From: a virus
IMG/VR virus record: IMGVR_UViG_3300010883_010427
Coordinates: 1-49,292 of that record
Reading direction: 5' to 3' (one strand)
Length of the DNA stretch: 49,292 nucleotides
Under the pieces are notes generated by a model that was not told where the DNA came from, did no database searches, and saw only the letters and a program-made list of their open reading frames with translations. Below are positions 40,685 through 48,827 of this stretch, in pieces. Position 1 is the stretch's first letter, and every line of letters starts with the position of its first letter. The translations under genes and the position numbers were made by a program.

Positions 40685-41465
40685 AGTTACTATTTTAATA
40701 GCAAACTACAACGACGAAGAATATCTAGAGAAAGCAATAGAAAGTGCTGTTAATCAGGACTATCCCGGCTCATTGCAGATTTGTATCGTTGATGACGGAT
40801 CTACCGATGGGTCTTGGGATGTTATTACTCCTTATGTAAATAACCCAGCTAAAGATATTCACTCACGCTTTGATGTTACGTTTTCTAGAACTTCTGCTGG
40901 CAAGTTTGGAAACACTAAAGTAGTAGCAATAAAAAACGAAAACAGTGGCCCAAGCCAAGCTAGAAATGTTGGCATAGAATATACATTAAACGATACTGAT
41001 ATTTATGCTATTCTAGATTCTGATGACGAAATGTATGAAAATAAGGTGTCAGAATGCGTAAAGGTTTTTGAATCTGGTGGAGAAGCAATTGGTGTGGTTT
41101 ATGGTGATTACGACACCTTTCATGTCTCAACTAAAAAAATAATTAGAGAATACAAAGAGCCATACCACCGTAGAAGATTGGTTCAGGAATGTATTGTTCA
41201 TAGCGGATCTTTAATATCAGCAAAAGCCTTAAAGTCTGTACTGGAAGCAGAAACTGGCTATTACGATAAAACAATGAGAACCTGTGAAGACTACGACTTA
41301 TGGATGCGTATAAGTGAAAAATTTATTATAGCCCACGTTCCAAAATCTCTAACGCTTGTTAGGGTTACTGGAGACAATTCTTCTTTTGTTGTCAATCAAG
41401 AGGTTTGGCAAAAAAACTGGATAAAGGTTATGGAAAAAATGCAGCAAAGAATAAATGCCAAATAG
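40671..41465 (+). CDS. GT2-family glycosyltransferase
   Basis: A 264-residue GT-A transferase of family 2. VTILIANYNDEEYLEKAIES is the first strand and helix. IVDDGSTDGS binds the nucleotide, SGPSQARNVGIE follows, and AILDSDDEM is the DxD-type metal motif near residue 110. TCEDYDLWMRI is the ED base motif. All GT2 hallmarks are intact, so it is likely an active cytoplasmic transferase. It lies in the middle of the glycan run. Confidence 0.92.
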   Translation: MTLPRVTILIANYNDEEYLEKAIESAVNQDYPGSLQICIVDDGSTDGSWDVITPYVNNPAKDIHSRFDVTFSRTSAGKFGNTKVVAIKNENSGPSQARNVGIEYTLNDTDIYAILDSDDEMYENKVSECVKVFESGGEAIGVVYGDYDTFHVSTKKIIREYKEPYHRRRLVQECIVHSGSLISAKALKSVLEAETGYYDKTMRTCEDYDLWMRISEKFIIAHVPKSLTLVRVTGDNSSFVVNQEVWQKNWIKVMEKMQQRINAK

Positions 41466-42165
41466 GTTTACATCTCCAATTACAAAAGCGGGCGCGGGGG
41501 TTGATAAAAATACCCGCCTGAGTGTTGTCATACCCGCAGCAGGAATGGGTCATAGGATGAAATCTTATGGCCCCAAATGCTTGCTGCCAGCCAACAGTAG
41601 GGATACCATACTGGAAAAAATTGTTAATAACGTCAAAAGAGAATATCCATATTCCGACATTGTTGTGGTGACTGGATTCGAATCTGACAAAGTAATAAAA
41701 TCCCTTCCTTCTAATGTAAGAGTAGTAGAAAACAATGATTACGAAACAACAAACACTGTTGAAAGTCTAAGAGTAGGAATAAACGCTTGCGTTACAGATA
41801 ATGTTTTAATCGTTTATGGTGATTTGGTTTTTAATGTATACTCAATACGAAACATTACAAACGACGGATCTTGTGCTATAGTTGATTCAAAAAGTCAATT
41901 CAAAAACGAAGAGGTTGGAGTAACCGTGGTTGATGAAAAAATAACCAGATTTGCTTATGGCCTACCAAAAAAATGGTCACAAATTGCATTCTTTGAAAAT
42001 CAAGAATTTAAAATGCTAAAGAGTTTATGTTCAGACAGAAGAAAAAGCAAGCTATACCCCTTTGAGCTTTTTAATTTTATGATAGGTAAGGGGTGTACGA
42101 TAAAATCAATAGAACCTAAAGGAATGATAATAAAAGAAATAGACTCATTGAAGGATTTAAAATGA
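41455..42165 (+). CDS. Nucleotidyltransferase (sugar- or choline-phosphate type)
   Basis: A 236-residue NTP-transferase. SVVIPAAGMGHRMKSYGPKC followed by LLP is the G-x-G-x-R-M...K signature that binds NTP. NDYETTNTVESLRVG and IVYGDLVFN match the substrate and metal strands of small nucleotidyltransferases such as LicC-type cytidylyltransferases. It activates a sugar or alcohol phosphate for the transferases. The first 20 residues are extra. The next small gene overlaps its stop as ATGA. Confidence 0.85.
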   Translation: MPNRFTSPITKAGAGVDKNTRLSVVIPAAGMGHRMKSYGPKCLLPANSRDTILEKIVNNVKREYPYSDIVVVTGFESDKVIKSLPSNVRVVENNDYETTNTVESLRVGINACVTDNVLIVYGDLVFNVYSIRNITNDGSCAIVDSKSQFKNEEVGVTVVDEKITRFAYGLPKKWSQIAFFENQEFKMLKSLCSDRRKSKLYPFELFNFMIGKGCTIKSIEPKGMIIKEIDSLKDLK

Positions 42166-42320
42166 TGACTCGTGCAGGTTACTGGGCGTACATACATAAT
42201 AATTATAAATGGCACGCTTGGTATTACGTTGAGGGTGAAGTCAAAATTAAACTGGGGTCATTCGAACAACAAAAAGAAGCTCAAAAAGCGGTAGAACAAT
42301 ATGAAAATTCTAATAAGTAG
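42162..42320 (+). CDS. 52-residue small protein between sugar genes
   Basis: A short gene starting at ATG 42162, overlapping the NTase stop (ATGA) and ending at TAG 42318-42320, inside the next gene. The peptide begins MMTRAGYWAYIHNNYKWHAW, rich in Trp and Tyr, and ends KEAQKAVEQYENSNK. The aromatic pattern and tight overlap on both sides suggest a real small protein and not empty space: the 135 bases from 42166 to 42300 have no other use. Function unknown. Confidence 0.6.
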   Translation: MMTRAGYWAYIHNNYKWHAWYYVEGEVKIKLGSFEQQKEAQKAVEQYENSNK

Positions 42321-43347
42321 TGATGGCCCCCATGCTCATTATCACATAAGAATGTCTTGGGCTAGAGTCTTTCAGTACATGGGGCATAACGTTGAACTGT
42401 GGGACAAAGATAGTGTTTCAGCATACGACGTTTTTGATGAATACGAACCAGATCTTTTCATGGGGCAAACCTATAATCTAAATAGGTCTGTTTTTCAATG
42501 TATTAAAGAAAGACCGAATCTTAAAGTTGTAATGCGCGCCTCTGACTGGGGAGACATGCAAAAGGAAATAGATCTTGAAAAGTATCCTGTTTTAGTTGCT
42601 TCTGAAAAAGAAAAGAAACTTTTAGAGGATCTTAAAAAAGAAACAGGAAAGCCAGACTTCATCCATAATCACTACACCGATAAATGGATGAAGGTTACGC
42701 ACAATAAATGGCTCGATATTGGCCTTCGTCCTGTCTCCTTGATACACGCTGGTGATGTTTTTCAGTATGGCATAACAGACCCCTCACCTCTTCTTAAGTG
42801 TGATGTTGGTTTCATTGGTGGTTATTGGCCTTACAAAGCCCAGAATCTCGATAAGTACTTACTTAGATTGTGCCACCCCGTTGGTAAATACAAGGTTAAA
42901 ATTTTTGGTAGTTCTGACTGGCCTGTTGTGCAATACATGGGTAAGATTTCCCCACAAAACGCCCCGATTCTTTTTAGGTCGTCTGTGGTTTCCCCAAATA
43001 TCAGTGAGCCACATTCTCAAGATTTTGGATATGATATTATAGAGAGGCCATTCAAAGTTTTAATGAGTGGAGGTTTTTGTATATCAGATTATGTGAAATC
43101 TATGGCTGATGAAATTTTTACAAACGAAGAAGTCATATTTGCAAAGACTCCAAAAGAATTTGAGAAGCTTGTTGATTATTACGTAAGGTATCCAGAAGAA
43201 AGAGACAAACACATAGAAGCCGGATTTAAATGTGTTATGTCTAAACATACCTATTTTCACAGGGTTTCAAAAATATTTTCTGAGCTGGGTATGGAGGAAG
43301 AATCAGAAAAGTGTTTAGCAAAACTAAAAGAATACATCGGAGAGTAA
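42301..43347 (+). CDS. CgeB-like GT-B glycosyltransferase
   Basis: A 348-residue GT-B transferase. HAHYHIRMSWARVFQYMGH is the N-terminal acceptor-side loop. VGFIGGYWPYKAQNLDKYL starts the donor domain. IIERPFKVLMSGGFCISDYV matches the E-R-x-F-E-x-x-x-x-G-G pattern of CgeB/Glyco_trans_1_2 enzymes. ETGKPDFIHNHYTDKW is in the linker. It is probably an active sugar transferase. The final DEIFTNEEVIFAKTPKEFEK is typical of the family. It follows the micro-gene with a 20-base overlap. Confidence 0.78.
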   Translation: MKILISSDGPHAHYHIRMSWARVFQYMGHNVELWDKDSVSAYDVFDEYEPDLFMGQTYNLNRSVFQCIKERPNLKVVMRASDWGDMQKEIDLEKYPVLVASEKEKKLLEDLKKETGKPDFIHNHYTDKWMKVTHNKWLDIGLRPVSLIHAGDVFQYGITDPSPLLKCDVGFIGGYWPYKAQNLDKYLLRLCHPVGKYKVKIFGSSDWPVVQYMGKISPQNAPILFRSSVVSPNISEPHSQDFGYDIIERPFKVLMSGGFCISDYVKSMADEIFTNEEVIFAKTPKEFEKLVDYYVRYPEERDKHIEAGFKCVMSKHTYFHRVSKIFSELGMEEESEKCLAKLKEYIGE

Positions 43348-43348
43348 A

Positions 43349-44317
43349 ATGACGACATTAGTTACAGGGGCTAGTGGTTTTGTTGGAAGAAACCTAATTC
43401 AAAAGCTCTACGCTCAGAGAAATGTGTTTGGCGATATTATTTCTGTAACAAGGCAAAACTTCGTATCGCCCTTTGTGTCGAAAAGCTACGCTATTGATTT
43501 GGGATTTTCACAAACAGACAAGCCTAACTTCTATGACCTTAAAAGGGTAATGAAGAAACATAGGCCAAAAACCATATTCCATCTAGCCAGCAAGTCCACC
43601 GTTAAGATGGAGGGCGATGAAATATTTGAAATTTTACAGGACAACATCTTAAGCACACAAAAGGTTTGTGAATGGTCACCCAAAGGAGCCAAGGTTGTTT
43701 TAGCTTCTTCTGTAATTGTTTATGGAGACTGGATTTTTGAACAAGGGTCTTCTGACTTTCCCGGTAGGGAAGCAAGATCATGCACGGAAGAGGATCGAAC
43801 AGAACCAACTTCTATCTATGGAATGACCAAGCGAGCTTCCGAAGGAATACTTAGATACCACACCAGCACAGGAAGAATTAAAGGCGTGTCGGCTCGTATG
43901 TGTGCAACCGTTGGTCGTGGGCTTACCCACGGGGTTATTCATGATTTCATTAGAAAAATCTTAAATAATCCTACACTGCAAGCACTCGGAAGTTCTCCCG
44001 GTTCTGTCAAGCCTTATTGTCATATAGATGACTTGATTAGTGCTTTAGTTTTGCTTGGCCTCTCTAACAAAACAGGGGAGTACAACATCGTTCCAGATGA
44101 CCAAATAAGCATAGAAGAAGTAGCAAAAGCAGTTATGACAGGTCTTAATAATCACAAACGCATAGAATGGCTTGGCGATTCATCAAACTGGCAGGGTGAT
44201 AATAAAATGATATCCGTTTCCAACAAAAAAATAAAAGACTTGGGATGGAAGCCAAAGTACAACTCAAAGCAAACCATTATAGACATTGTGAGTAAGCTAA
44301 GTGAAAATTCTATTTAG
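43349..44317 (+). CDS. NAD(P)-dependent sugar epimerase/dehydratase
   Basis: A 322-residue extended SDR. TTLVTGASGFVGRNLIQ is the Rossmann glycine motif, TIFHLASKSTV the third strand, and VVLASSVIVYG the Ser region. The catalytic Tyr-Lys is in SIYGMTKRAS (YxxxK). YNIVPDDQISIEEVAKAV and IKDLGWKPKY are in the C-terminal substrate domain. It converts one nucleotide sugar to another (epimerisation or dehydration). It is distinct from the epimerase at 13765; both could feed one glycan. Start and stop abut the neighbours. Confidence 0.87.
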   Translation: MTTLVTGASGFVGRNLIQKLYAQRNVFGDIISVTRQNFVSPFVSKSYAIDLGFSQTDKPNFYDLKRVMKKHRPKTIFHLASKSTVKMEGDEIFEILQDNILSTQKVCEWSPKGAKVVLASSVIVYGDWIFEQGSSDFPGREARSCTEEDRTEPTSIYGMTKRASEGILRYHTSTGRIKGVSARMCATVGRGLTHGVIHDFIRKILNNPTLQALGSSPGSVKPYCHIDDLISALVLLGLSNKTGEYNIVPDDQISIEEVAKAVMTGLNNHKRIEWLGDSSNWQGDNKMISVSNKKIKDLGWKPKYNSKQTIIDIVSKLSENSI

Positions 44318-45317
44318 CCCCTTAATGCCTAAAGATTTAAAGCCATCTAGCGCTAATATGGTGTCAGACTATCAATCTGACATGCTATTCCACGGATTGG
44401 TTAAAAAACTGGGGAAAGATGTTCACACCGATCATGACCTTTGGTGGCATCATAAAGACAAAAAAGAAGAAACCCCCCACCTGTTTAATAAAATATGGGG
44501 CAGTGGTTTTACCATGTATGGACTTCTTAACGAAGAAGATTATGAATACAAAGAAGTGGAAAACTTAACTGAGTATGACGCTGTAGTTATGCCCATTCAC
44601 CACACCATGAACAAACAGGATGGATACCTCCTTAAGGTTATAGAGTTTCTAAGAAACAATGGATTTGAAAAACGGCAGATTATTGTTGTGGATGGGTGGG
44701 ATCAAGAACATCTGAATGAACACGTAGCCAGTTTGTGTACATACTACAAAAGAGAAATGAAAGATCACCATGAAGAATATGCTAAACCAATTTCATTTGC
44801 CATTCCTGAAGAAAAAATAAGAAGTTTAGATGACTCAAAAAGAGATGCCTTCTTTGCTCCCCTAATACCAGTCAATCAATCAATTGACCCCTCTTACATG
44901 TCTACGTACATATACAAGACGGAAGAAAGTTATTACGAGATGTATCAAACTGCATATTTCTCATACACTTCAAAAAAGGGAGGCTGGGATACCCTTCGTC
45001 ATTATGAAATAATAGCAAATGGTTCTGTTCCATTCTTTGTAGACATAGAGGATTGTCCGAAATTTACACTTTGGAATCTTCCCAAAGAGATGCTCATTAA
45101 AGCTAAGTATATCTTGGGGGGTGTACCAAACCTTACAGTTGGTCAGTGGGAAAACAAACCCCTTCCTCATTGTGGGGTTATAAACAAAAATGATCCGGGT
45201 AAATTTGTTAATTTTAATCTTGGCTTGTGGGAACATTTCAGAGATGAGTTTTATTCGTGGTTGCGTAGAGATGGAACAACCGAAGCCTTGGCAAACTATG
45301 TATTAGGAAACGTGTAA
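44301..45317 (+). CDS. Exostosin-like glycosyltransferase
   Basis: A 338-residue protein. QTAYFSYTSKKGGWDTLRHY followed by EIIANGSVPFFVD matches the donor-site pattern of exostosin/GT47-type and related GT-B enzymes (Arg-x-x-Glu and Gly-x-x-Pro), as does the gene at 315. The N-terminal half (MPIHHTMNKQDGYLL, IIVVDGWDQEHL) is not recognised. It overlaps the epimerase by 17 bases and the GT25 gene by one. Donor unknown. Confidence 0.6.
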   Translation: MKILFSPLMPKDLKPSSANMVSDYQSDMLFHGLVKKLGKDVHTDHDLWWHHKDKKEETPHLFNKIWGSGFTMYGLLNEEDYEYKEVENLTEYDAVVMPIHHTMNKQDGYLLKVIEFLRNNGFEKRQIIVVDGWDQEHLNEHVASLCTYYKREMKDHHEEYAKPISFAIPEEKIRSLDDSKRDAFFAPLIPVNQSIDPSYMSTYIYKTEESYYEMYQTAYFSYTSKKGGWDTLRHYEIIANGSVPFFVDIEDCPKFTLWNLPKEMLIKAKYILGGVPNLTVGQWENKPLPHCGVINKNDPGKFVNFNLGLWEHFRDEFYSWLRRDGTTEALANYVLGNV

Positions 45318-46030
45318 TGTTTGGAATAAAAAACGCTTACTGTCTATGTCTAGACAAAAGAGAAGAACATTGGCTTGATTTGAAATCACAATGTGAAGGC
45401 AAGGGGTTGAAATTTAATCGCTTCTTGGTTGGTAAAGGTGAAATATTTGATTCGGATAGTTACGATAGAATTGACTTAGACGAACCGCCAATTGACCGCT
45501 GGAGTTATGGTGGTCATTCATCAAACACAGTAGAAGAAACAAAGATAAAAAGATCGCATCACTGTAACGCCTTTTTGTCTCATCAGGCTATGGCCAAAAA
45601 AGCTTTGGAAGGTGAGGATGAAAAAGTTTTGTTTTTAGAAGACGACGCTTATTTTACCAACAGGTTTGATGATGTTGTTTCTCAACTAGAAGATACTATT
45701 TTAGAATTAAAATACGACATGCTTTATCTGGGCTGGTGGATGGGAGATGAGGGTGATGAATTTAATAACGAGGTAGAAAAAATCTGGAGTGAAGAAAAGA
45801 GTGCTGGCACTGGAGACGTAAGCAGGGTCGGTGGCTTACATGGTGTTATACTTAGTCGAGGGGTTTTAGATGCGATAACAAGACTAGACCCAATCGACCC
45901 CATTGATGCCCAATTCAATGCGTTTTTTCATAAGTATATAAAATCATATTTCATTGCTCCAAAGATTATACACGACAAGGGTATTTTTAGTGAGTGCGAG
46001 CAAAGCATTACAACAAGGCACAAATTATGA
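45317..46030 (+). CDS. GT25-family glycosyltransferase (LPS-type)
   Basis: A 237-residue protein. NAYCLCLDKREEHW starts like GT25 enzymes (inYVINLdRr). CNAFLSHQAMAKKAL is the GT25 CxxSH-type motif, and KVLFLEDDAYFTN is the acidic metal-binding element. GLHGVILSRGVLDAI follows. GT25 enzymes transfer galactose or related sugars to LPS or glycoproteins. It appears complete. The next gene's ATG overlaps its stop. Confidence 0.85.
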   Translation: MFGIKNAYCLCLDKREEHWLDLKSQCEGKGLKFNRFLVGKGEIFDSDSYDRIDLDEPPIDRWSYGGHSSNTVEETKIKRSHHCNAFLSHQAMAKKALEGEDEKVLFLEDDAYFTNRFDDVVSQLEDTILELKYDMLYLGWWMGDEGDEFNNEVEKIWSEEKSAGTGDVSRVGGLHGVILSRGVLDAITRLDPIDPIDAQFNAFFHKYIKSYFIAPKIIHDKGIFSECEQSITTRHKL

Positions 46031-46806
46031 GAGTGGCAGTTTGTTTATCGGGTCAGCTTAGGGATTATAAAGGTTGTTACGAATCCCTTTTTGATAATAT
46101 TATTTTGCCCACCAATGCCGATTTATATGTTCGTGCGTGGGATTGGTCTTCAAAGAAAAAGGTGGGATTGGCCAAGAAGAAATTCCAGCGGACAGGCGGC
46201 ATAGTGACTGCCGGACTTGAGTTCCCGCATATCGACGCAAACACTAAATACGCCCACCGACAAACGGTAGATGGAAACAAAGATGAATTTTTACAAATGT
46301 ATAAGCCACATAAGTATAAATTTGCATCTTGTGAGGATTTTTTAAGTGATAATGATTTCTCATCCCTATATGAGAAGAGGCTGTCCAAATGCGGACTGTA
46401 TCAAAAGAAGGCTCAAATAAACCGCATGATGTGTATGCTCTACTCCATTTCTAGATGTTTTAATATGTTAAATTTTAGCGAGTATGACATTATTTTTAGA
46501 TGTAGGACAGAGATTAACTACAAAGAAAAAATTAAAGAAAAATATTTGAACCAAGCCATGAAAGGGAATTTAATAATACCTCACGGCTTAGATTCTGGAG
46601 GGTGTCAAGACGCCTTTGCTTTTGGCCCACCAGATCAAATGTGGATTTACTCATCTTTGTATCATTATGTTAAAAAATACTCAGAAATAGATAGTATAAA
46701 AAGAGCATGGCCTGAAACCATGTTAAAACATCATTTGACTGTAAACAATGCTAGAATTAAAAGAGTAAAATTTCCCATGACATTAAGAGGCGTAAACTAT
46801 GATTAA
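46027..46806 (+). CDS. Putative glycan-biosynthesis protein, paralogue of gene at 48824
   Basis: A protein of about 259 residues starting at ATG 46027, overlapping the GT25 stop. RVAVCLSGQLRDYKGCYESL, DLYVRAWDWSSKKK, MYKPHKYKFASCEDF, and YDIIFRCRTEINYKEK form the pattern seen in WavE-like or other LPS-biosynthesis proteins. These are a first Rossmann-like strand, an acceptor loop, and an aspartate/arginine pair in RCRTE-like positions. The partial gene at the end of the window shares the start and layout. The longer upstream extension is not family-like. Confidence 0.6.
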   Translation: MRVAVCLSGQLRDYKGCYESLFDNIILPTNADLYVRAWDWSSKKKVGLAKKKFQRTGGIVTAGLEFPHIDANTKYAHRQTVDGNKDEFLQMYKPHKYKFASCEDFLSDNDFSSLYEKRLSKCGLYQKKAQINRMMCMLYSISRCFNMLNFSEYDIIFRCRTEINYKEKIKEKYLNQAMKGNLIIPHGLDSGGCQDAFAFGPPDQMWIYSSLYHYVKKYSEIDSIKRAWPETMLKHHLTVNNARIKRVKFPMTLRGVNYD

Positions 46807-48175
46807 GTTAATTATTTTTGATCTAGATGGAGTTTTGGTAGAAGCTAGAGACATACACTATATGGCTTTAAATGACGCTCTCCGTAAAATGGATGAGTCT
46901 TATACTATAAATGAAAAAGAACATCTGTCTAGCTATGATGGCCTACCGACATCCAAAAAATTAATGAAACTTTCTAAGGAAAAAGGACTTCCTCTTTCAT
47001 TCCATAAGCATGTCTGGAAAGAAAAACAAAAGTCTACGGAGTTAGTAATACCGAGAGTGGTTAAGGCAGAAGACCATAGAGTGATAGCTATGACTTTGAG
47101 GAGGTTGAAAGCAGATGGGTATAAAATATACTGTGCTTCAAACTCAATTAGATCTAGTGTCAAATTAATGCTACTAAAAGCTGGATATATGGAATACATT
47201 GATGAGTATTTTTCTAATGAAGACGTTAAGAACCCAAAGCCACATTCTGAAATTTATCTAAAATGCATGATTCATGCCGGAGTTAATCCTGAAGAATGTT
47301 TGATAGTTGAAGATTCTCATATAGGAAGAGAGGCTGCTGCAAAATCTGGCGCTTCGGTAATGGGTGTTAGAGGTTTACAAGATGTGGTATTAAATAAAAT
47401 AAAGGAAGAGGTAATAAGGGTGGAAGAAAAACAAACCCCTATTAAGCCAAAGTGGCAGGGTGGAAATATGAAAGTCTTAATTCCAATGGCAGGTGCTGGT
47501 TCTCGATTTGCAAAAGCTGGATATACTTTTCCCAAGCCTCTTATTGAGGTTAATGGAAAACCAATGATTCAAGCTATTGTTGAAAATTTAAACATTGAAG
47601 CTCAGCACATATTTATTGTTCAAAAAGAGCATTATGAAAAATATAGCTTACAATATCTTCTCAACTTGATTTCTCCAGACTGTGAAATTATTCAGGTCGA
47701 TGGCATAACCGAAGGGGCTGCCTGCACCACCCTTCTTGCTGAAAAGTTTATTAATAATGATGAACCCTTACTATTGGCAAACTCAGACCAAATTGTTAAC
47801 TGGAATAGCAATGAGTTTCTCTATTCTATGCAGGCTTCTGCGGTGGATGCCGGTATTCTAACATTTGAGTCTGTGCATCCTAAATGGAGCTTTGCCAAGT
47901 TAGGAGAGGATGGCTTTGTCTCTGAGGTAGCTGAAAAGAAACCAATTAGCAATAAGGCTACGGTTGGTATATATTATTGGGCCAAGGGAAGTGACTATGT
48001 TAAATATGCCCAACAAATGATAAGAAAAGATAAAAGAGTTAATAATGAGTTTTACGTTTGCCCCGTCTTCAATGAAGCCATAGAAGGTAAAAAGAAGATT
48101 AAAATATTCGATGTAGAAAAAATGTGGGGCATTGGAACACCAGAAGATTTGGAGGTATTTTTAAATGAGTCTTAG
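46799..48175 (+). CDS. Bifunctional HAD phosphatase and sugar nucleotidyltransferase fusion
   Basis: A 458-residue two-domain protein. Residues 1-200 are a HAD phosphatase: the nucleophile IIFDLDGVLVEA, the Ser motif IYCASNSIRSS, the Lys KNPKPHSEIY and the acidic IVEDSHIGREAA. Residues 224-458 are a nucleotidyltransferase beginning MKVLIPMAGAGSRFAKAGYT, then FPKPL. LANSDQIVNW is the metal strand, and KMWGIGTPEDLEVFL is the typical C-terminus. A GGTGG lies before the internal ATG at 47468, so a separate NTase could also be made. The fusion would couple dephosphorylation and activation of sugars. Confidence 0.85.
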   Translation: MIKLIIFDLDGVLVEARDIHYMALNDALRKMDESYTINEKEHLSSYDGLPTSKKLMKLSKEKGLPLSFHKHVWKEKQKSTELVIPRVVKAEDHRVIAMTLRRLKADGYKIYCASNSIRSSVKLMLLKAGYMEYIDEYFSNEDVKNPKPHSEIYLKCMIHAGVNPEECLIVEDSHIGREAAAKSGASVMGVRGLQDVVLNKIKEEVIRVEEKQTPIKPKWQGGNMKVLIPMAGAGSRFAKAGYTFPKPLIEVNGKPMIQAIVENLNIEAQHIFIVQKEHYEKYSLQYLLNLISPDCEIIQVDGITEGAACTTLLAEKFINNDEPLLLANSDQIVNWNSNEFLYSMQASAVDAGILTFESVHPKWSFAKLGEDGFVSEVAEKKPISNKATVGIYYWAKGSDYVKYAQQMIRKDKRVNNEFYVCPVFNEAIEGKKKIKIFDVEKMWGIGTPEDLEVFLNES

Positions 48176-48827
48176 AATTTTTATCGGGTGGGATAGCAGA
48201 GAAGAGCAGGCTTATGATGTTTGTGTCAAGTCTTTAGAAAAGTACACAAGTGAAAGTCTGGACATTAAGCCAATCAAGCGAGAGGATTTAATAGAGAAGA
48301 ATCTCTATTCTAGAGAGCAGCCAGAAGTTGGGTCTGTAGAGTTTACATACACAAGGTTTCTAGCGCCCTTCCTCTCTAGTTACGATGGATGGTCTTTGTT
48401 TATAGATTGTGACTTCTTGTTTACAAAAGATGTGGCGGAACTGTTTGCCCACGCTAATGATGACTATGCACTAATGTGTGTTAAGCATGATTACACTCCT
48501 AGAAATTCCATTAAGATGGATGGGGAGAAGCAAGTGTCATACCCTAGAAAGAACTGGTCTAGTTGTGTTCTGTGGAACTGCGCTCATCCATCTAACAAAG
48601 TTCTAACGCCAGAAATCGTTAGCACAGAAACTGGAGCTTATCTGCATAGGTTTCAGTTTCTAACTGATGACCTGATTGGTGAAATTCCCCTAGAGTGGAA
48701 TTGGCTTGAAGGTGAATACGACAAGCCAAAGACTCCACCAGCCGTTATCCATTTCACAAATGGCGGGCCTTGGTTTGAAAATTGGCAAGACGTAGACTAT
48801 GCAGATTTGTGGAGAAGTTATCTATGA
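48165..48827 (+). CDS. GT8-like glycosyltransferase
   Basis: A 220-residue GT-A-like protein. LRIFIGWDSREEQAYDVCVK is the first strand with the nucleotide-binding end. EFTYTRFLAPFL, then SLFIDCDFLFTKDV, is the R-F and DxD pair of GT8-like enzymes near residue 85. WSSCVLWNCAHPSN and AVIHFTNGGPWFENW are later family-like segments (the H-x-x-G-x-x-K/P-W position). It is likely metal-dependent. It overlaps the HAD-NTase gene and has an ATGA overlap with the last gene. Confidence 0.75.
   Translation: MSLRIFIGWDSREEQAYDVCVKSLEKYTSESLDIKPIKREDLIEKNLYSREQPEVGSVEFTYTRFLAPFLSSYDGWSLFIDCDFLFTKDVAELFAHANDDYALMCVKHDYTPRNSIKMDGEKQVSYPRKNWSSCVLWNCAHPSNKVLTPEIVSTETGAYLHRFQFLTDDLIGEIPLEWNWLEGEYDKPKTPPAVIHFTNGGPWFENWQDVDYADLWRSYL

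Noticed and set aside
41660-41690. tRNA-like TTCGAATC segment
   Set aside because: It is a chance match inside the nucleotidyltransferase gene with no cloverleaf around it.
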